Shown: positions 1 through 12,358, numbered from the stretch's first letter. The stretch is 42,489 nt of DNA from Smittium culicis (GCA_001970855.1 LSSN01000020.1:1-42489); one strand, 5' to 3'. Numbers and translations: made by a program. Notes: a model not told the origin generated them from the sequence alone.

Positions 1-71
1 TTTAGTATAAATTAGCATCTAGTCATAAATTTTAGTAAAATATTTATTGATATAGAGTTAATTAATATTGG

Positions 72-285
72 CCCTTTCCTATCCAGCTCTCTTTGAAAAA
101 ATTAAATTTAATGATTCGTTTGTGACCTACAATATATATATCCAACAGCGTTCAAATAAAACTTAAATTCCGAGGCTCTAAGAAATGTTGGTGTATAGTA
201 AAATAACAACAAATAATTAACTTGCATATAAGCCATAAACTAATCATAAAATCAATTTTTTCAAAGAGCGTTGGATGGGAAAGGG
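72..285. mobile_element. piggyBac-like MITE copy 1 (214 bp)
   Basis: The element begins CCCTTTCCTATCCAGC and ends with the inverse, GTTGGATGGGAAAGGG, followed by TTAA. The left flank reads TTGG, so one side of the TTAA target duplication has decayed. Both ends carry the same subterminal sequence (CTCTTTGAAAAAATT and on to about 55 bases), giving long inverted repeats. There is no coding capacity. TTAA flanks plus CCC...GGG termini are the hallmark of the piggyBac superfamily; the assignment rests on that alone. Confidence 0.78.
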
Positions 286-355
286 TTAAAAACTATGGTC
301 CTTTTATAAGAAAGTATCCTTAACAATTTCCTGTACAAGGCTCATATATAAAAAA

Positions 356-580
356 ATACGTATAATGGTTTAGTTTGTTATTTATAAGTAAATTTATTAA
401 TTGTTGCTATTCAACAAAAAAAAATTCCACTTAACCCCTTCACGGGTGCAGACTATTATTGATAAACCGAAAATAGCCAATTATGTTCAATTAAAATACT
501 TTAAGAAATATCGGTGTATTGTTTAGTAACAGCAAACAATAAATTTACTAATAAATAACAAACTAAACCATTATACGTAT
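356..580. repeat. Long inverted repeat, 43-nt arms
   Basis: Bases 356-398 are the reverse complement of 538-580 with one mismatch over 43 positions; weaker pairing continues outward. The arms enclose about 139 bases that include the left end of MITE copy 2. The right arm is the interior of copy 2, so the left arm is probably an abutting, inverted partial copy of the same family. Confidence 0.85.
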
Positions 581-609
581 TTTTTTTAAAGAGTTTGGAC
601 GGTAAAAGG
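435..609. mobile_element. piggyBac-like MITE copy 2, degenerate (175 bp)
   Basis: The left end reads TTAA then CCCCTTCACGGGTGCAGAC (type B end). The right end reads TTTGGACGGTAAAAGG then TCAA, a mutated TTAA (type A end). The interior resembles copies 1 and 7, including a stretch near AGCAAACAATAAATTTAC. It is non-coding. Confidence 0.65.
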
Positions 610-1826
610 TCAAATGTGCCCCGGAACGAAATTGTTTTTTTTGAGCGTAGTTTGTCCGGACTTGGTAGATCGAAAGCTGAATAAATTCCATGAAATGGAT
701 AAAAAGTCGTACTGGTTGGTTTATGGGTACCTTTTTTCAAAAAAAAAAAATCTGATAATAAAATTCGTCAATAGTATTAATTAATTAACTTTGAGATTGC
801 GCCCTAATATTGAATTTTGCAGTTTTTTTATTCCAGGAAAGGTGCCCATTAAAATTAATGAGCTAGAAAAAGATAATATTTTATGGTTAAACGTCATTCA
901 ATTCAGATCATAAATATTATCCATTTTCATAATTTAAAATAAGTATCATTATCAATATATTGTTATAATTTCGTATAGAGCTAATCAGTAAATAAAAAGT
1001 ATACCCTACAAGTCTAATAACTTTGAAAATTTAATTAAAAGTACATTTTAACTTAATGTTTCTTAGAAAATAAATTCATTTAGTTATGATAAAAATTAGC
1101 TACATTTCTACACCAGCATTTAAGAGCTTTTCTATAATAGAAGTATATTAAATATATTATTAAAATATTTTTAATTTGAAACTATGATTTTACATTATTT
1201 ATTCATAAACATTTATACTTGTCTACCATTTTTAGCTTATAAACTAGAAATATAAAATTAATGAATATAAAAAAGCGATTATGACTAACTTTGGATGCGA
1301 TTAATGTGGCAGTAATTTTAAATGTATATTCATTTAAAGTAGTAAGTGATGAATAATCGAATCTGCTTTAAATAGTTTTTATACATAGCTCAAGTATATA
1401 ACAATCAACGAGAAAATTTTCGCCTACAAGTTTACTATAGGAAATCAAATACATTTATACCTATGTTTGGTAAAGCGCTTAATAAATGTATCAATGTAAA
1501 TTTAACATATACCAAAAAAATTCATTTTCTTTGAAATGTTCATAATATATGACTGCTTTTAACATTAACGCTTAGTTTTCTTGAAGAAAAAGTAGAGGAA
1601 ATGATCTTACTGATAAATTATATATAATATCTTATCTAAACAGTCATTAGACTTGCAGATAAGCTTTTTAGGCTCATACCAGCATTTTATTTGGTACCTT
1701 TTATTTCAATTAGCTGGTATATTTTATAATTAAGCAATTTATTTAAAAAAAATGTTAAATAAAAGAAAAACACCAAATATTAGATTGGAACTATCAAGCA
1801 GATATAGTTTAAAAGTTACTAAACCA

Positions 1827-1936
1827 TATGCTGTCCTAAAGGAAATCCGGATCCATCAGTGATCAAACAAGATTTTATTTAAAGCTCAATTAAGACTATA
1901 GCGATGATTGAACTTTTCAATCATCCTTGTATCGTT
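1827..1936 (+). pseudogene. Possible protein kinase N-lobe fossil
   Basis: Two short plus-strand frames read like the beta-3/alpha-C region of a Ser/Thr kinase. YAVLKEIRIHQ (1,827-1,859) is followed, after a frameshift and a stop, by IAMIELFNHPCIV (1,898-1,936), which resembles the alpha-C motif 'E..im..l.HP.IV' common in CAMK/AMPK-type kinases. No glycine loop or catalytic loop was found around it. The match is short, so chance similarity cannot be excluded. Confidence 0.3.
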
Positions 1937-2390
1937 TAAGCAGTATCTTTTAATAAAAAAACCCCCGCAGAAAATATGTCAAGGGGCTATCTATAGAAAC
2001 TAAAATACTCCAACTAGCTAGAACACTCCTAAAATATTTAAAAGTTATAGTAATCAAAAAAAATAGCTCGCTTAATTTCCATACTCTTTAAACTTATATA
2101 AGTTTGAAAGCTAATTTTGGGATGTACATATAACTTATTTTTGAAGCTAAATGTGGAAACAAGATAGTGAATGTTAAGGTGGGTATATCATAAATATATT
2201 TCACCTCTAAAAGGGTTTGAATAGATGGACTCTTTATATTAAAGGAGTATAAATGAAAAACTAGAATTATAATAAACAAATGAAATGCATGAAAGCAGCT
2301 AAAGATTAAAAAGAGTAAGGCTTTAAATAGCGACATTGAAGTATAAAAAGATAATAGAAAAAAGTTCTGGGTTATTGGATACGAGGCAGA

Positions 2391-4383
2391 TTAATCAAAT
2401 AAGAAGCCGGCTGCTAAATCAGGGTTCCCGTTAGCTGCATCGAGCGCTGAAATAGCTTTCTCGCGAGTGACGCCTAGCGATACTAGCATGTCAATAGTTG
2501 CAGCTGGATACTTGCTTATAGGTTGGGTTGAAAATGTACTACCACTAGGAAGTTCACTATTATTTGTGCGGTTTAAATCACCTACGTTGTTTGGCGGTGG
2601 ATGATTTGAGGTGGTAGCGTTAGAATTTAAAGAGTCAGAATATATACTTTTATCAGGTCTAGGAGGAACTATAATTTCAGATTTTTTAGCTGAAGATAAG
2701 CTCCTACCTTCTCCTGTAAATGGCTGAACAACAGTCTGTTGGTTAGCCTGGTTGCTGGACCCAATACTTTGACCGTTAACTAAGGCACTAAAAGGGTTTG
2801 TGCTTTTATTAGAACCTGATGCAGCTTGGTTAGATAGACTTTTGATTTTACTAGAAAACTCATCGTAGCTAGTTGGGTTATTCTGTTTATTATTTTTATC
2901 AGAGTTTAACATTTCGCTTTTTTGTTCGGATGTCAATTCTCCAAATTTGGGGATGAGGTGTTCTGGAAGAAACTGTATTTCTTCGTTATTTATTACCAGA
3001 GCATTTTTTTTTAAATCAATACAAGCTTGATGGCGTTTGAGCATATCCAAACCAAATAAAAGCTCGACATTTTGATTCTATGAAATATAAAGAATTTCGA
3101 AAAGTCAGAAACACTTAAAAACAGAAAACGGATGGTTGAGCTATTATATGATGAAATAAAATTTACCTCCATGACAGTAAATGAACAAACAAGGTATTGA
3201 CTTCCGATCTTTATCATTGCGTTATGAATCCTTCCAAGAATTTTAGCAAATCCAACACCTTGAGCAAAACCAGAAAATCTGGTATCTAGCAGTCTCATTA
3301 GACCACATTTTTCGGCGCAGACAGTGCTCACTAAAAAACAATAAAAATTGAAAATAAGAAAACAGTGAATTATGGATACTATGGCTATAAAAATAAAATT
3401 ACTGATCGTTGCTTGAGCGCCAGAATCGACAAAGGCTTTTATATGAACATTATTAACTTCAGAATCAATGTATAGCATACTCACCTACAGATTACAAATA
3501 ATTTTTTTTTAATAAATAAATAAACTTAGTTGATAAAAGACGAGAAAATAGACTAAATTATGAACATTCAAAATATTAATAAATATGTTACAGATCCAAA
3601 TGACTCAGGATTATGTTCCAATGCATCTTCCATGTTTCTAATTATGTTTTGATTTCTGATTTCTTCCTCGATTCTTTTTTGGGCTTCAATATTGAATGGA
3701 TCTTCATTCAAGGAGTCCTATTGAAATAAATATTTATAATGGCAATTTCTAAAATAAGGTATAAAAAGTGAAAATTAAAATAACTATTTAACTAACAATA
3801 TCCATCATTCTTTTCAATTCAGAATTATATCTTTGCTGCTCTAACTCGGTAATTAGTTGCCCAAATCTTGCTGGGTTTTGTTGGGCAGCTGTAGGGATCT
3901 CGGGATTAATAAGGCTTAGTTGATTAGATAGGTTTTGGTCAGAAATTACTTTTATTCTTAGCTCTTCGATAGCAGCAGAGCTCGGACCAACAAATTGATT
4001 GGTATTATTGGGGGCAGGTTGATGTAAATTATTATGAGCTAAAGATGTTGGATTTAGCGAAGAATTTCGTTTTTCAAGGATCAAAATCGATTCGTTAATG
4101 ATGGAGTAATCCTTTAAAGACTTTTTATCATCTATCAATTCAGTCTGTTTATATTTTAAAAGCTGAGAATCTTTGGGCATATCGAACTATAAAAAATTAT
4201 AATCAAAGTTAAAGAAACTATTTAAAAACTAAAAGTATATGCATTTCGAGATTTATATCCAAAGATGTGACTGTTTTAATATCTTACTTCAACTTCTAGC
4301 AGGGCTTTAAGATTTTCAACCTCGATGCTTTCATCAAGCTGAAGTTTGAATAGCTGCGAACCATATACAATAGTTATTTCCAT
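2391..4383 (-). CDS. DDI1: Ddi1-like ubiquitin-dependent aspartic protease, six exons
   Basis: Proposed exons in transcript order: 4383-4288, 4186-3797, 3717-3592, 3484-3403, 3330-3167 and 3077-2391, all with GT-AG introns; they join in frame to about 514 residues. The N-terminus is a ubiquitin-like domain (about 1-75). A retroviral-protease-like domain follows, with the catalytic Asp in [10 protein letters not shown] (about D224) and conserved stretches [15 protein letters not shown] and [16 protein letters not shown] Ser/Asn-rich linker leads to a C-terminal UBA domain (last 40 residues, ending AAGFLFD). Ddi1 is a proteasome shuttle that cleaves heavily ubiquitinated substrates. The protein is longer than yeast Ddi1 (428 aa), through the linkers flanking the protease domain. 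The exon 4/5 join restores the family's ATIM-S..CAEKC motif, which supports that splice choice. Confidence 0.95.
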
Positions 4384-6268
4384 TATTGTTGAAAGTTGTA
4401 ATGTTAAAGTAATGTATCTAGGAAGTGGAAAATGAAATTGTTAAGAATCTTGAAATAGTCTATGACAGATGTAAGTCTTGATATAATATATAATTTTCGG
4501 CTTATATCATGAAAAGCGACTCAAATTTATTTATGGTATGAAACTCTAGTAAGCATTAAACCATTTATTAGCCAATTATATTTTAATTTAGCTCTTTACT
4601 AAACTGGAGCTGAATCAGGTACCAATAATATACATCATTTTTTCGAATATTAACATTGCAATGGTTTATTGTCAGGTAATTGGCTTATTATTGAATTCAG
4701 TTACTTGTGTGGCTAAGCATAAGGTCAAGCTAGCTAATAACTTTGACACTTTCTATATTTTTTTTGTGCTTTGGCTAATTAAATCTTTTCTTCTGATATT
4801 TCCAAACTTGAAGGTTTTGCCAAGTGCTCGGCCTTATAAAATGTCGTATTAATTAACTTGATATGGGAGATTCTGAACGAAGAGAGCACTTTGTTGCAGT
4901 TTAATGTTATTGGCGGAGCAAAAAAGGCATTTTTATTTTTCTATTTCTTCGTTTTAATATAAAATTTTTATTTGCTAAAAAGGTAAATTATTCTACTCAT
5001 TGGCCGTTTATTTTTTATGCGATTTTAAATACTGAAACTCTTTACACTATAAAATGACCTCTTCATAAAGAAATGCCCATATGGTTTTCTAGTTATTAAA
5101 GAAAATAAAATTTGGCCGATATGCGATAATTTATAAAATTAAGTGCTTTTAGCTACAAATAGGGCAGTTTTCTAAAAACTTTATATATTATTTTTTAGAA
5201 AATTGACCAATTCGAAATTTAAAAAATACATAAAATTATTTTTATTGATTATAAAAGTTTAACTACGTCAACAAATCTGCGGTGTTATTTAGAAAGAAAA
5301 AGAATGTAAATATAATTAAAAACACAAAAAAAAATTGAATTGCGAACAAAAATCGAGCTAACAAGTTCACGTTCATCCCAAAATAAATATAAATCTACCA
5401 GATATTTATTAATCAATCGATAAAGTTTTCCAAATAGCTATAGTTTTTTTTCCTTTTCTAAATAAATTGTACATATTGGAAAATTACATATCCAGAAATA
5501 CGCCTTGATTAGAAATTATCTCTCAAAGCTAGATCAAAGCCAAATATCTCTCACTAACGCCCTCGAATAAATTTCTATTGTATCTTCAAAATAAACTCGA
5601 TGAAATCGGATATTTAATACCCTAATATATTCAAAGTCTAATAAATATGGTCTGATTTGTATCTAGTTAGTATCAATATTTAAGTCGGTTTCTATAGCGA
5701 TAAAATGATAATGGTATTTGTTCCACTAAGATATATTCACTACAATAATTTGAAACTAACAATTAGGGTTTTGGTAAATATTTATCTTTATTCCATTCAA
5801 ACTCCAAAATAAAATGCATATAATCAAAAATATTACCTTAAAAAAATATATATTAAATTGATCTATTGTGTGTTCATTCCCCTAAAGCTAATCCTAATAA
5901 TTAATATAAATAAATGAAAATTTAAAATTTAAAAAAATAATGATAATGATAATACGCTGACCAAGAAAAAACGGAAATATCAAAATGAAAAGACATTTTA
6001 GTGGCATATACGTAAACTTTGTTATAACTAATGAGCTGCTTATAAATTTTTATTTATATTTTTTGATTTATTTCTTGATGAATAGATATGATATTCGATA
6101 AAAAAAACAATATACTAACTAGAATTTTTAGTAGCAATAATAGATTTTTTTACTGTTTTATTTAGAAAATTAAAAGAATAATATGTGAAAATATATATTA
6201 TACATTGATGATATATAAAATGCAGATGTGATATTTAGGTTTCTAAGCTCGAAATAATTAAATGTAAG
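4384..6268. other. Intergenic region between ERG25 and DDI1
   Basis: This 1.9-kb spacer contains one full TA-flanked MITE (4,864-5,079) and otherwise AT-rich sequence. A 63-codon plus frame at 4,661-4,852 has no recognisable motif and is not called. On the minus strand near 5,500-5,600 a short frame reads protein-like but has stops and no family match. DDI1 (upstream side here) and ERG25 (downstream side here) are both on the minus strand, so the DDI1 promoter and ERG25 3' end lie in this stretch. Confidence 0.6.
4864..5079. mobile_element. TA-flanked TGGG-type MITE copy a (216 bp)
   Basis: The element starts TGGGAGATTCTGAACGAAGA and ends, inverted, with TGGGCATTTCTTTATGAAGA; TA dinucleotides flank both sides (4862-63, 5080-81). 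The ends are imperfect inverted repeats for about 28 bases. The interior is AT-rich and non-coding. TA target sites point to the Tc1/mariner superfamily. This is the best-preserved copy of a family seen at least five more times in the window. Confidence 0.8.
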
Positions 6269-7246
6269 CTAAATTTTGCTGGTGTTGTCAATTATTTTGA
6301 TAATTTTTTTGATTTTGAGATTGAAGGCATCTAATAGATCTACATCTGGTAATTTGCTCTTTGTTTGTATTCTTTTATTCCTGTAAGCTTGATATTTGAT
6401 GTCTGTTCCGAATAATCTATCCCAGACAATGAAGGAAGAAGCAAAGTTGTTTACAAACGCCATATGGTGATAGTCGTGATGATCTGGGTTAGCCCATAGC
6501 GGGAAGAAATAGCTAATTGAGAATGGAATATCGTATCCAGAATGAGCTTCAACGGATTGACATAGTTTAAAAGTTATCCAAAAGAACATTGATATGACAT
6601 GGACATTTCTGAAGTAATAGCAAAACGAAAGTGGACCCAGAATAACGCCGAGAACAAAAACAAGCGTTTCCAGCGGATGTGCATATTCAGTGGCAATCCC
6701 TGAAGGTGCTGTGAATTCGTGATGAACTTTGTGGATAGCTTTGTATAGAGGACCCCAATGAAACAGGCGATGCATCCAGTAGTGGTAAAAATCTTCTATA
6801 ACAAAAAAGCAAAGTATTTGAGACATCATGGAAGAAAATGATGGGAATGGAACAGATGTGCTGAATCCGGCAAATTTTGCGATTGGAAGAAAAAGCATCA
6901 CAAAAGGCGATTGGATAAATATTTGACTTTTTAGCATCGACCAAAAGCATTTCCACCACTGATCATCGGTTAAGGATTTGTTCTCTTGGATTTTATACTT
7001 TTTTAGTAAAGGGATTTTGTCTGCAATATAAAATGGGGCAAATCTCAGATAAAAGACTATCATGTGGTGCAACATTAAAATAGCCCCAAATGTCAGCGCT
7101 TCGTTCCTTCCTTCAAAAGTCGATAGCCATAAGCTTTCGAATTTTGTGGGCGAATACCCTACTGGTACTTTTTCGTTTATATTATATACGCTTGTATACG
7201 TCTCTATCAGAAACAAAATAACTGTTTTTACTGATTCGATCACCAT
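6269..7246 (-). CDS. ERG25: C-4 methylsterol oxidase (sterol desaturase/fatty acid hydroxylase family)
   Basis: Intronless, 325 residues. The enzyme removes the C-4 methyl groups of 4,4-dimethylzymosterol by successive oxidation in the ER, part of ergosterol synthesis. The three diiron histidine clusters of the family are present and correctly spaced: HYWMH (155-159), HKVHH (172-176) and HDYHH (257-261). Hydrophobic segments near 51-75, 107-128, 138-153 and 192-228 fit an integral membrane protein with the clusters facing the cytosol. Length equals fungal Erg25 (about 310 aa). The C-terminus lacks an obvious KKXX retrieval motif. The start is the first in-frame ATG; the N-terminus aligns with the family. 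Confidence 0.95.
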   Translation of the reverse strand: MVIESVKTVILFLIETYTSVYNINEKVPVGYSPTKFESLWLSTFEGRNEALTFGAILMLHHMIVFYLRFAPFYIADKIPLLKKYKIQENKSLTDDQWWKCFWSMLKSQIFIQSPFVMLFLPIAKFAGFSTSVPFPSFSSMMSQILCFFVIEDFYHYWMHRLFHWGPLYKAIHKVHHEFTAPSGIATEYAHPLETLVFVLGVILGPLSFCYYFRNVHVISMFFWITFKLCQSVEAHSGYDIPFSISYFFPLWANPDHHDYHHMAFVNNFASSFIVWDRLFGTDIKYQAYRNKRIQTKSKLPDVDLLDAFNLKIKKIIKIIDNTSKI

Positions 7247-7689
7247 TTTTTATAATTATTTTCCTTCAAGCACGTATAAATTATTAGTTGTTAGATGTTT
7301 TTTAAGATTATAGATAGAATCTTTGAATATTGGAAAAGTTTTGAATTGGGTGATTAATTAAAAACATGAAATCTACTAGTATTTATATTTCATTACAAAT
7401 TGTGTTTATTTAATGTATGCTAATACTATAGTATTTATTAAAATTTTAATTTTTAACCTGACTGAAAATTGTCAAGGACCAGAAGTAACTGTTTTTTTCC
7501 CTTGACTTTATGAGCAGCCTTGACGTCGACTTACACCTGGGTTATAAAAACTTGCTTAAGAACTGTATAAAATAAAACTCCCTTTTGTGCGTCCAGCAAA
7601 TTAAAAATTTTGACTTTTTTCCTTTATCAAACTTATCTTTTATCCTTTTTTTTATTTGAGCTTTTAAAATCATATAATGTGCGTCTAAA

Positions 7690-7906
7690 TGGAGAATTCA
7701 TAAAGAAGAAAGCACTTTGTTGCAGATTAAAATTATTGGGCTGAATATTTCAAATATTTTATTATTATTGGCTGGATTTTTGAAGGATTTCTTTTTTTCT
7801 ATTGGTCAACTTTGAAAGTATTATTTGCTAAAAAAAAATCATTGGATAATAATGTAGTTTTAATTTTATTACACTTTAAATGAGGAATTTTTTATTATGA
7901 AAGCAC
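7690..7906. mobile_element. TGGG-type MITE copy b
   Basis: The left end, TGGAGAATTCATAAAGAAGA followed by AAGCACTTTGTTGCAG, matches the left end of copy a. Interior landmarks ATTTGCTAAAAAA and TTACACT are shared with copy a in the same order. The right end is decayed and its position is approximate. Non-coding. Confidence 0.65.
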
Positions 7907-7930
7907 TTTTAGGGTTAAATAGTTAGTGTA

Positions 7931-8127
7931 TGAGATTTCATAAACCTCATTTCTCAATAAATATAATTTCAACCTTATTTTTAGAAAATAATACATTTAT
8001 AGTCAAATAAATATGTAGAAAAATCATAATTCATTTTGAGTTTTACCAATAATATATTAAAGTTTATAGTTTTCGATTGAATAATTTGTAGCTGTAACAA
8101 AGTGCCTTCTTCGCTTAGAATTTCCCA
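7931..8127. mobile_element. TGGG-type MITE copy c, inverted (about 197 bp)
   Basis: The right end, ACAAAGTGCCTTCTTCGC then TTAGAATTTCCCA, is the reverse complement of copy a's left end. The left end, TGAGATTTCATAAACCTCAT, resembles the other terminus and follows a TA. It lies directly next to copy b. Non-coding. Confidence 0.62.
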
Positions 8128-8352
8128 GCTTTTTATACCTTAAAGTGATCTTTTAGTATGGAAAGCCCCAAATTTAAAGTGGCTTTACACTATTTTCGCA
8201 TGATAGGGCCAAGAATGCTTGGTATTAATTTGCTCAATTTTCGAAAAAATTTCATTGGTATAAAATAAATGGATGATAATTTATTATTTGTTATTAGAAT
8301 CTGCCAAGGAGTAATCAAAAGAGACAATAAAAACAAAATAAAGTATATTAAT

Positions 8353-8381
8353 ACTTTCTCATCCAACGCCCTTTAAAAAAT
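8353..8381. mobile_element. Fragment of a piggyBac-like MITE end
   Basis: TTTCTCATCCAACGCCCTTT plus an A-run matches the type A terminus of the TTAA family (CCATCCAACGCTCTTTGAAAA in copy 1). No partner end was found, so this is a solo or degraded end. Confidence 0.4.
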
Positions 8382-11300
8382 CTGAAATATTTTTTAAACA
8401 AACGTATTATTATTTTCTAGGCTATTATTAGAAAATCAATAAAAATTACTTTTCTTGACTAGAGTATAAATCGATATCACCAAGTTATTTCGATGTATAA
8501 AAAATATTTTCAAATGTGGGATATCCAGGGAAAAAAATTCATTATGTTTTGATAAAAATATTATTTGAAATCCAAGTTTCTTTTTAGGTAATTTGCACTC
8601 GTAAATAATCTGCATATATAATTTTTTTTTGCATGATGCCAAGTTCAAGTCGAGGTTGTATACCAACAAAATGCTCTTTAATCTAATCTTAAGCATATCC
8701 TTTTACTCTAAAAATCTTTATGGGCATTGAGATAATTTATATTATAAATATTTCTATATCTATCCTTCTCTTTTGTACAAATGAATAATCTTTTGAAAAA
8801 AATTATCTCAATTAATTTATGGTAATATACTTGCTGTAATATTAGCCTGATTTGCTTCTTGCCGTTCCAGTTTTATTTTATGTTTAACTATTTTGGTTTA
8901 TAATAATATTTTTGCTATTAACTGTAATTAAATATTTTTTACATAGCATTAAATATTTTATTATTTTTTATGATTCACTTTTTACGAGCTGTTAAATTTA
9001 AAGTAATAAAGGCTGATATTATACCTTAAATGTTCAAACTTTGTGTTTGGATACTCTTTACTAACTATAGCGGCTAGTATATTTTTGGCTAATTAAAATA
9101 TTAAATATATAACTTAGTCTTAAAAAATAGGAATAAAATTAACGCAATAAATATTTGCATTAGTGAGTATACGAATTTACATTCATCTTCATTTCACACT
9201 GCTTATATGTTTGAAATTGCTAATTCAGGTGTATCTATATCTATATTAAATAATCGAAATCTATTACTTAATTCATAAAAATGGTAAAAAAAACCTAATT
9301 AAATAATGATAATCTGCTTTAAATTTACTATTCAACATTCAACATTGAATTATAAAATATTGAGAAATGAAATTTTTACTTAGTAAATTTTTTAATAGAA
9401 ATATCAACTCAATTTCTAATAAATCTAATAGATTGTTAGCATAAATGGAAAAAAAATTGATCGAATACCTAAACATTAGCTGAAAATCAAAGGCTTTATA
9501 TTATTCAATTTTATTTTTAGGTTTATATTTTGAATATACTTATGAAATATATTTTAGAAGGTTTAAATAAAAAATTTTAATTAATATAAAAATGAAAATT
9601 CAGCCTATTTTCAAGGTATGAATAAACAAAAAAAATTTTCTTGCTACTTTTAATATTTATATAGATTCAGAGATATAAAAAAAGATTCAAAGTAGAATAA
9701 AATACATTTGAAAGTTCTTCTAAATTGTTTTCTAAAAAATAAAGATAAATATTCCTAAATTCGCAATCTATTATGTGGCATTCTTACAGCTCAGTTTATT
9801 ACTATTAGCCATCCCAAGTTTAAAAGAAATTAAAAATTATTACTTTGATTTGATGGAAAATTATATCTGAAATTTCTATATTGAGCTAATTTTTCACAAT
9901 CTAATAGATCAAAATAATTATTAAGTCATATGATACCTGATTTTTGTGGCGAATTTTAATCATTAAATACCAATTTTATCTGAAAGAGTATATTATTTTT
10001 GAGTATAAATAAAAAAGTATACCCATTTGATATTTATATTTATAGTCATAAATATTCGTCTTTCTATATAAATGTGTTTTGAATCATATATAAAAATTTT
10101 TTATTTATTATTTATGTTTTTTTTAGGTATAATATTTTATAATAATATAACTTTGATGATTTTGGATGATATATTTGTGATTTTTTAAAAATTAAAAATT
10201 TAAAATAATAATGGTTTGTTATTTATAATATCCTTTTATTTGGTTAGTTTAGATGTAGGATTAAGTATAAGATTATTTTTCTTAAAGCCCAGTATGATTT
10301 ATTTAGAAAAAATTTGTCACCTGAAAAAATATGCTTTTCTTGAATAAACATTTATCTAAACTTATTCATTGTATTTAATCTTGAAATTGATATAAATTTG
10401 GTTTTATTTGTCTATTTAACTTTGGGTTTTGATCAAAATTTAAGTGAAAATAACGCTTATCTTATTATTTTTCTTGTATATTTTATATTAGAAATTATAC
10501 AATTTACTATTTTTCGAATTTATTATAATTATATCATTGAATAGAGTAAAACTAAATTTATTTTTAGTTTGGTTTAATTAATTGTTGTTTTAAAAATTTT
10601 TCAATTTTTTGTGAATTTATCATTTACATACATTTTTAAAACTGATCGAGTCTATAAGGACATCATTCTGACAAAAAAAATTATGAATGATTAGAAATAT
10701 TAAAATAAACTTCAACACAGTCGCATTTATATATCTATTAGGAAAAAAATATTAACCTCTTATAAATGGCATTAAATTTCTTTAAATATATTTATATATA
10801 GTATTACTAAAATCAATAAATTATTATTTTGTGTTTTTGTGTATTACAAGTTTAATTTTTTCAATTTCCAAATCACCTTTTCTGTTAGTGTAGATTATTA
10901 ATCGATAGTTTCGTTTTATTAAAAATAATTAATTGAATTTAGTATTAGCCTCTCATATATCCTGTAAAATATTCTTGAAAAAATAATTTTCCACTTTATT
11001 TCGTAACTGCTTATAAAAATCGTAATTTTTTCTATAATTTCTTCAATTTATATCTTTAAATCAATAATTTTCTTGAATTAATAAGCGCTATTTTGATCTA
11101 TAAATACTAAAAATAGGTTTCCAAACTAATCATAAATCAAAATTCAATATACCAGACCTTCGATTCTCATTATTATAGTTTTTTTGGAATCTAAAAATTT
11201 GACTTCATTATTTATTGCTATTTAATTTATCCGAAATTTTAATAATATTCAAAAATTAGGCCTAATAACAATAAATTTGATTTTCAGATTAATTCTTCAA

Positions 11301-12358
11301 GATCCTATGAAAATTAACTGTATTTTTTTGGTTAAAATTGCTGGATATATATTATTTAATCTTTTTTAGTTAATATTATTATTTAAATAATAAATAATCC
11401 TTTTTTATACTTTAATAGGTGTTTATTCTTGATATATTTAACATTATTTCACTTATTATTTTTATTTCTGCATATTCGTATTTCCTTTTTATAGTATATT
11501 TGCAAAAATAAATTTATTTTGACTTTTATTCAAAGTTAAAAAATCCACAGTGCAGTTATTTTTTGATGAATTAGGAATTTCGCTACTTTTCTTAGTTTTA
11601 AGAATAATTTATATATTTTTTATATAAGGAGGGATTGAAAATTTATATTTTTAGTTTTTTTTTAGGCTAAACTCTATGCTAATTCTTTAAAATTTGTAGA
11701 CTTATTGAGATGCCTAAAATGCACACAATCCGTTATATTAAGTAGTAATATAAATTTTTATATATCGCTATTACTTAATTTTCCTGTTCAATCGATAAAT
11801 TTTTCATCAAAAAAGTTTTCTCTCTTAGTATAACTATTCTTTACTAAAATTCTTTAATCTGGTGAGAAAATATTCATCATTTTTCTTTAATTTCAGAGTA
11901 TAAGTGAATCTCTTCATTCAGATACAGAATATATTCTGTGAAGTATGTATTATATACCTTAAAATCGATAATTTTAAAGTATTATTAAATCATATGTCTC
12001 TCATAAAATTTATGATTCTGATTTTAATTATCTATACCGTAAAAAATAGCCGTGATATATAGGGCTACAAATACCCTCGTTTATGTATTTTTTTTTCAAA
12101 CATCGTTAGACTCTTTTAGCTTAATAAAGGCTAATTTATTTCTCTATTTCTCGACTGATATTTTCGGTAGGCTCTTAATTAATATCAATAGTTTCAAATG
12201 TATTTATAATTTTTAAATATAATAATTTCTATTAAATAACCTTAGAAATTATATATATTTCACGCCTTTTGAAAGTTTTTTGACCTTAATATTTTATATT
12301 CATTGAATTAGATGATTTTGAAAATCTAAGAATTTTCATTTATTTATTTTATTGTATA

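Larger units (their letters stand above)
1..2390. other. Intergenic AT-rich region with MITE relics
   Basis: There is no intact gene here. The first 610 bases hold two TTAA/CCC-type mini-transposons and an inverted repeat, listed separately. Between about 1,827 and 1,936 lies a possible protein kinase fossil, also listed. The rest is AT-rich DNA in which short open frames look random. An 80-codon minus-strand frame at 2,094-2,336 is hydrophobic and AT-driven and is not called a gene. Confidence 0.7.
7247..12358. other. Long gene-free AT-rich region
   Basis: About 5.1 kb without a supported gene. The ERG25 upstream region (7,247-7,650) is slightly richer in GC and contains a CRE-like TGACGTC near 7,521 and TATAAA-like stretches near 7,540-7,575. 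Two TGGG-type MITEs (b, c) and one TTAA-type MITE end follow up to about 8,380. From about 8,800 to 12,350 the sequence is extremely AT-rich with homopolymer runs and no coding-like frame. An exact 16-bp palindrome, ACAGAATATATTCTGT, lies near 11,926-11,941. Confidence 0.7.

Noticed and set aside
501..740. 79-codon minus-strand frame
   Set aside because: It runs through MITE copy 2 and the inverted repeat, so it is a by-product of repeat sequence.
5500..5600. Protein-like minus-strand reading (HRVYFEDTIEIYSRALVRDI)
   Set aside because: One short stretch only, with stops immediately after and no family recognised; could be a fossil but not supportable.
8436..8696. 86-codon minus-strand frame
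   Set aside because: Composition follows the AT-rich background (Lys, Ile, Phe, Leu, Asn); no motif, no neighbours or splice sites that support it.
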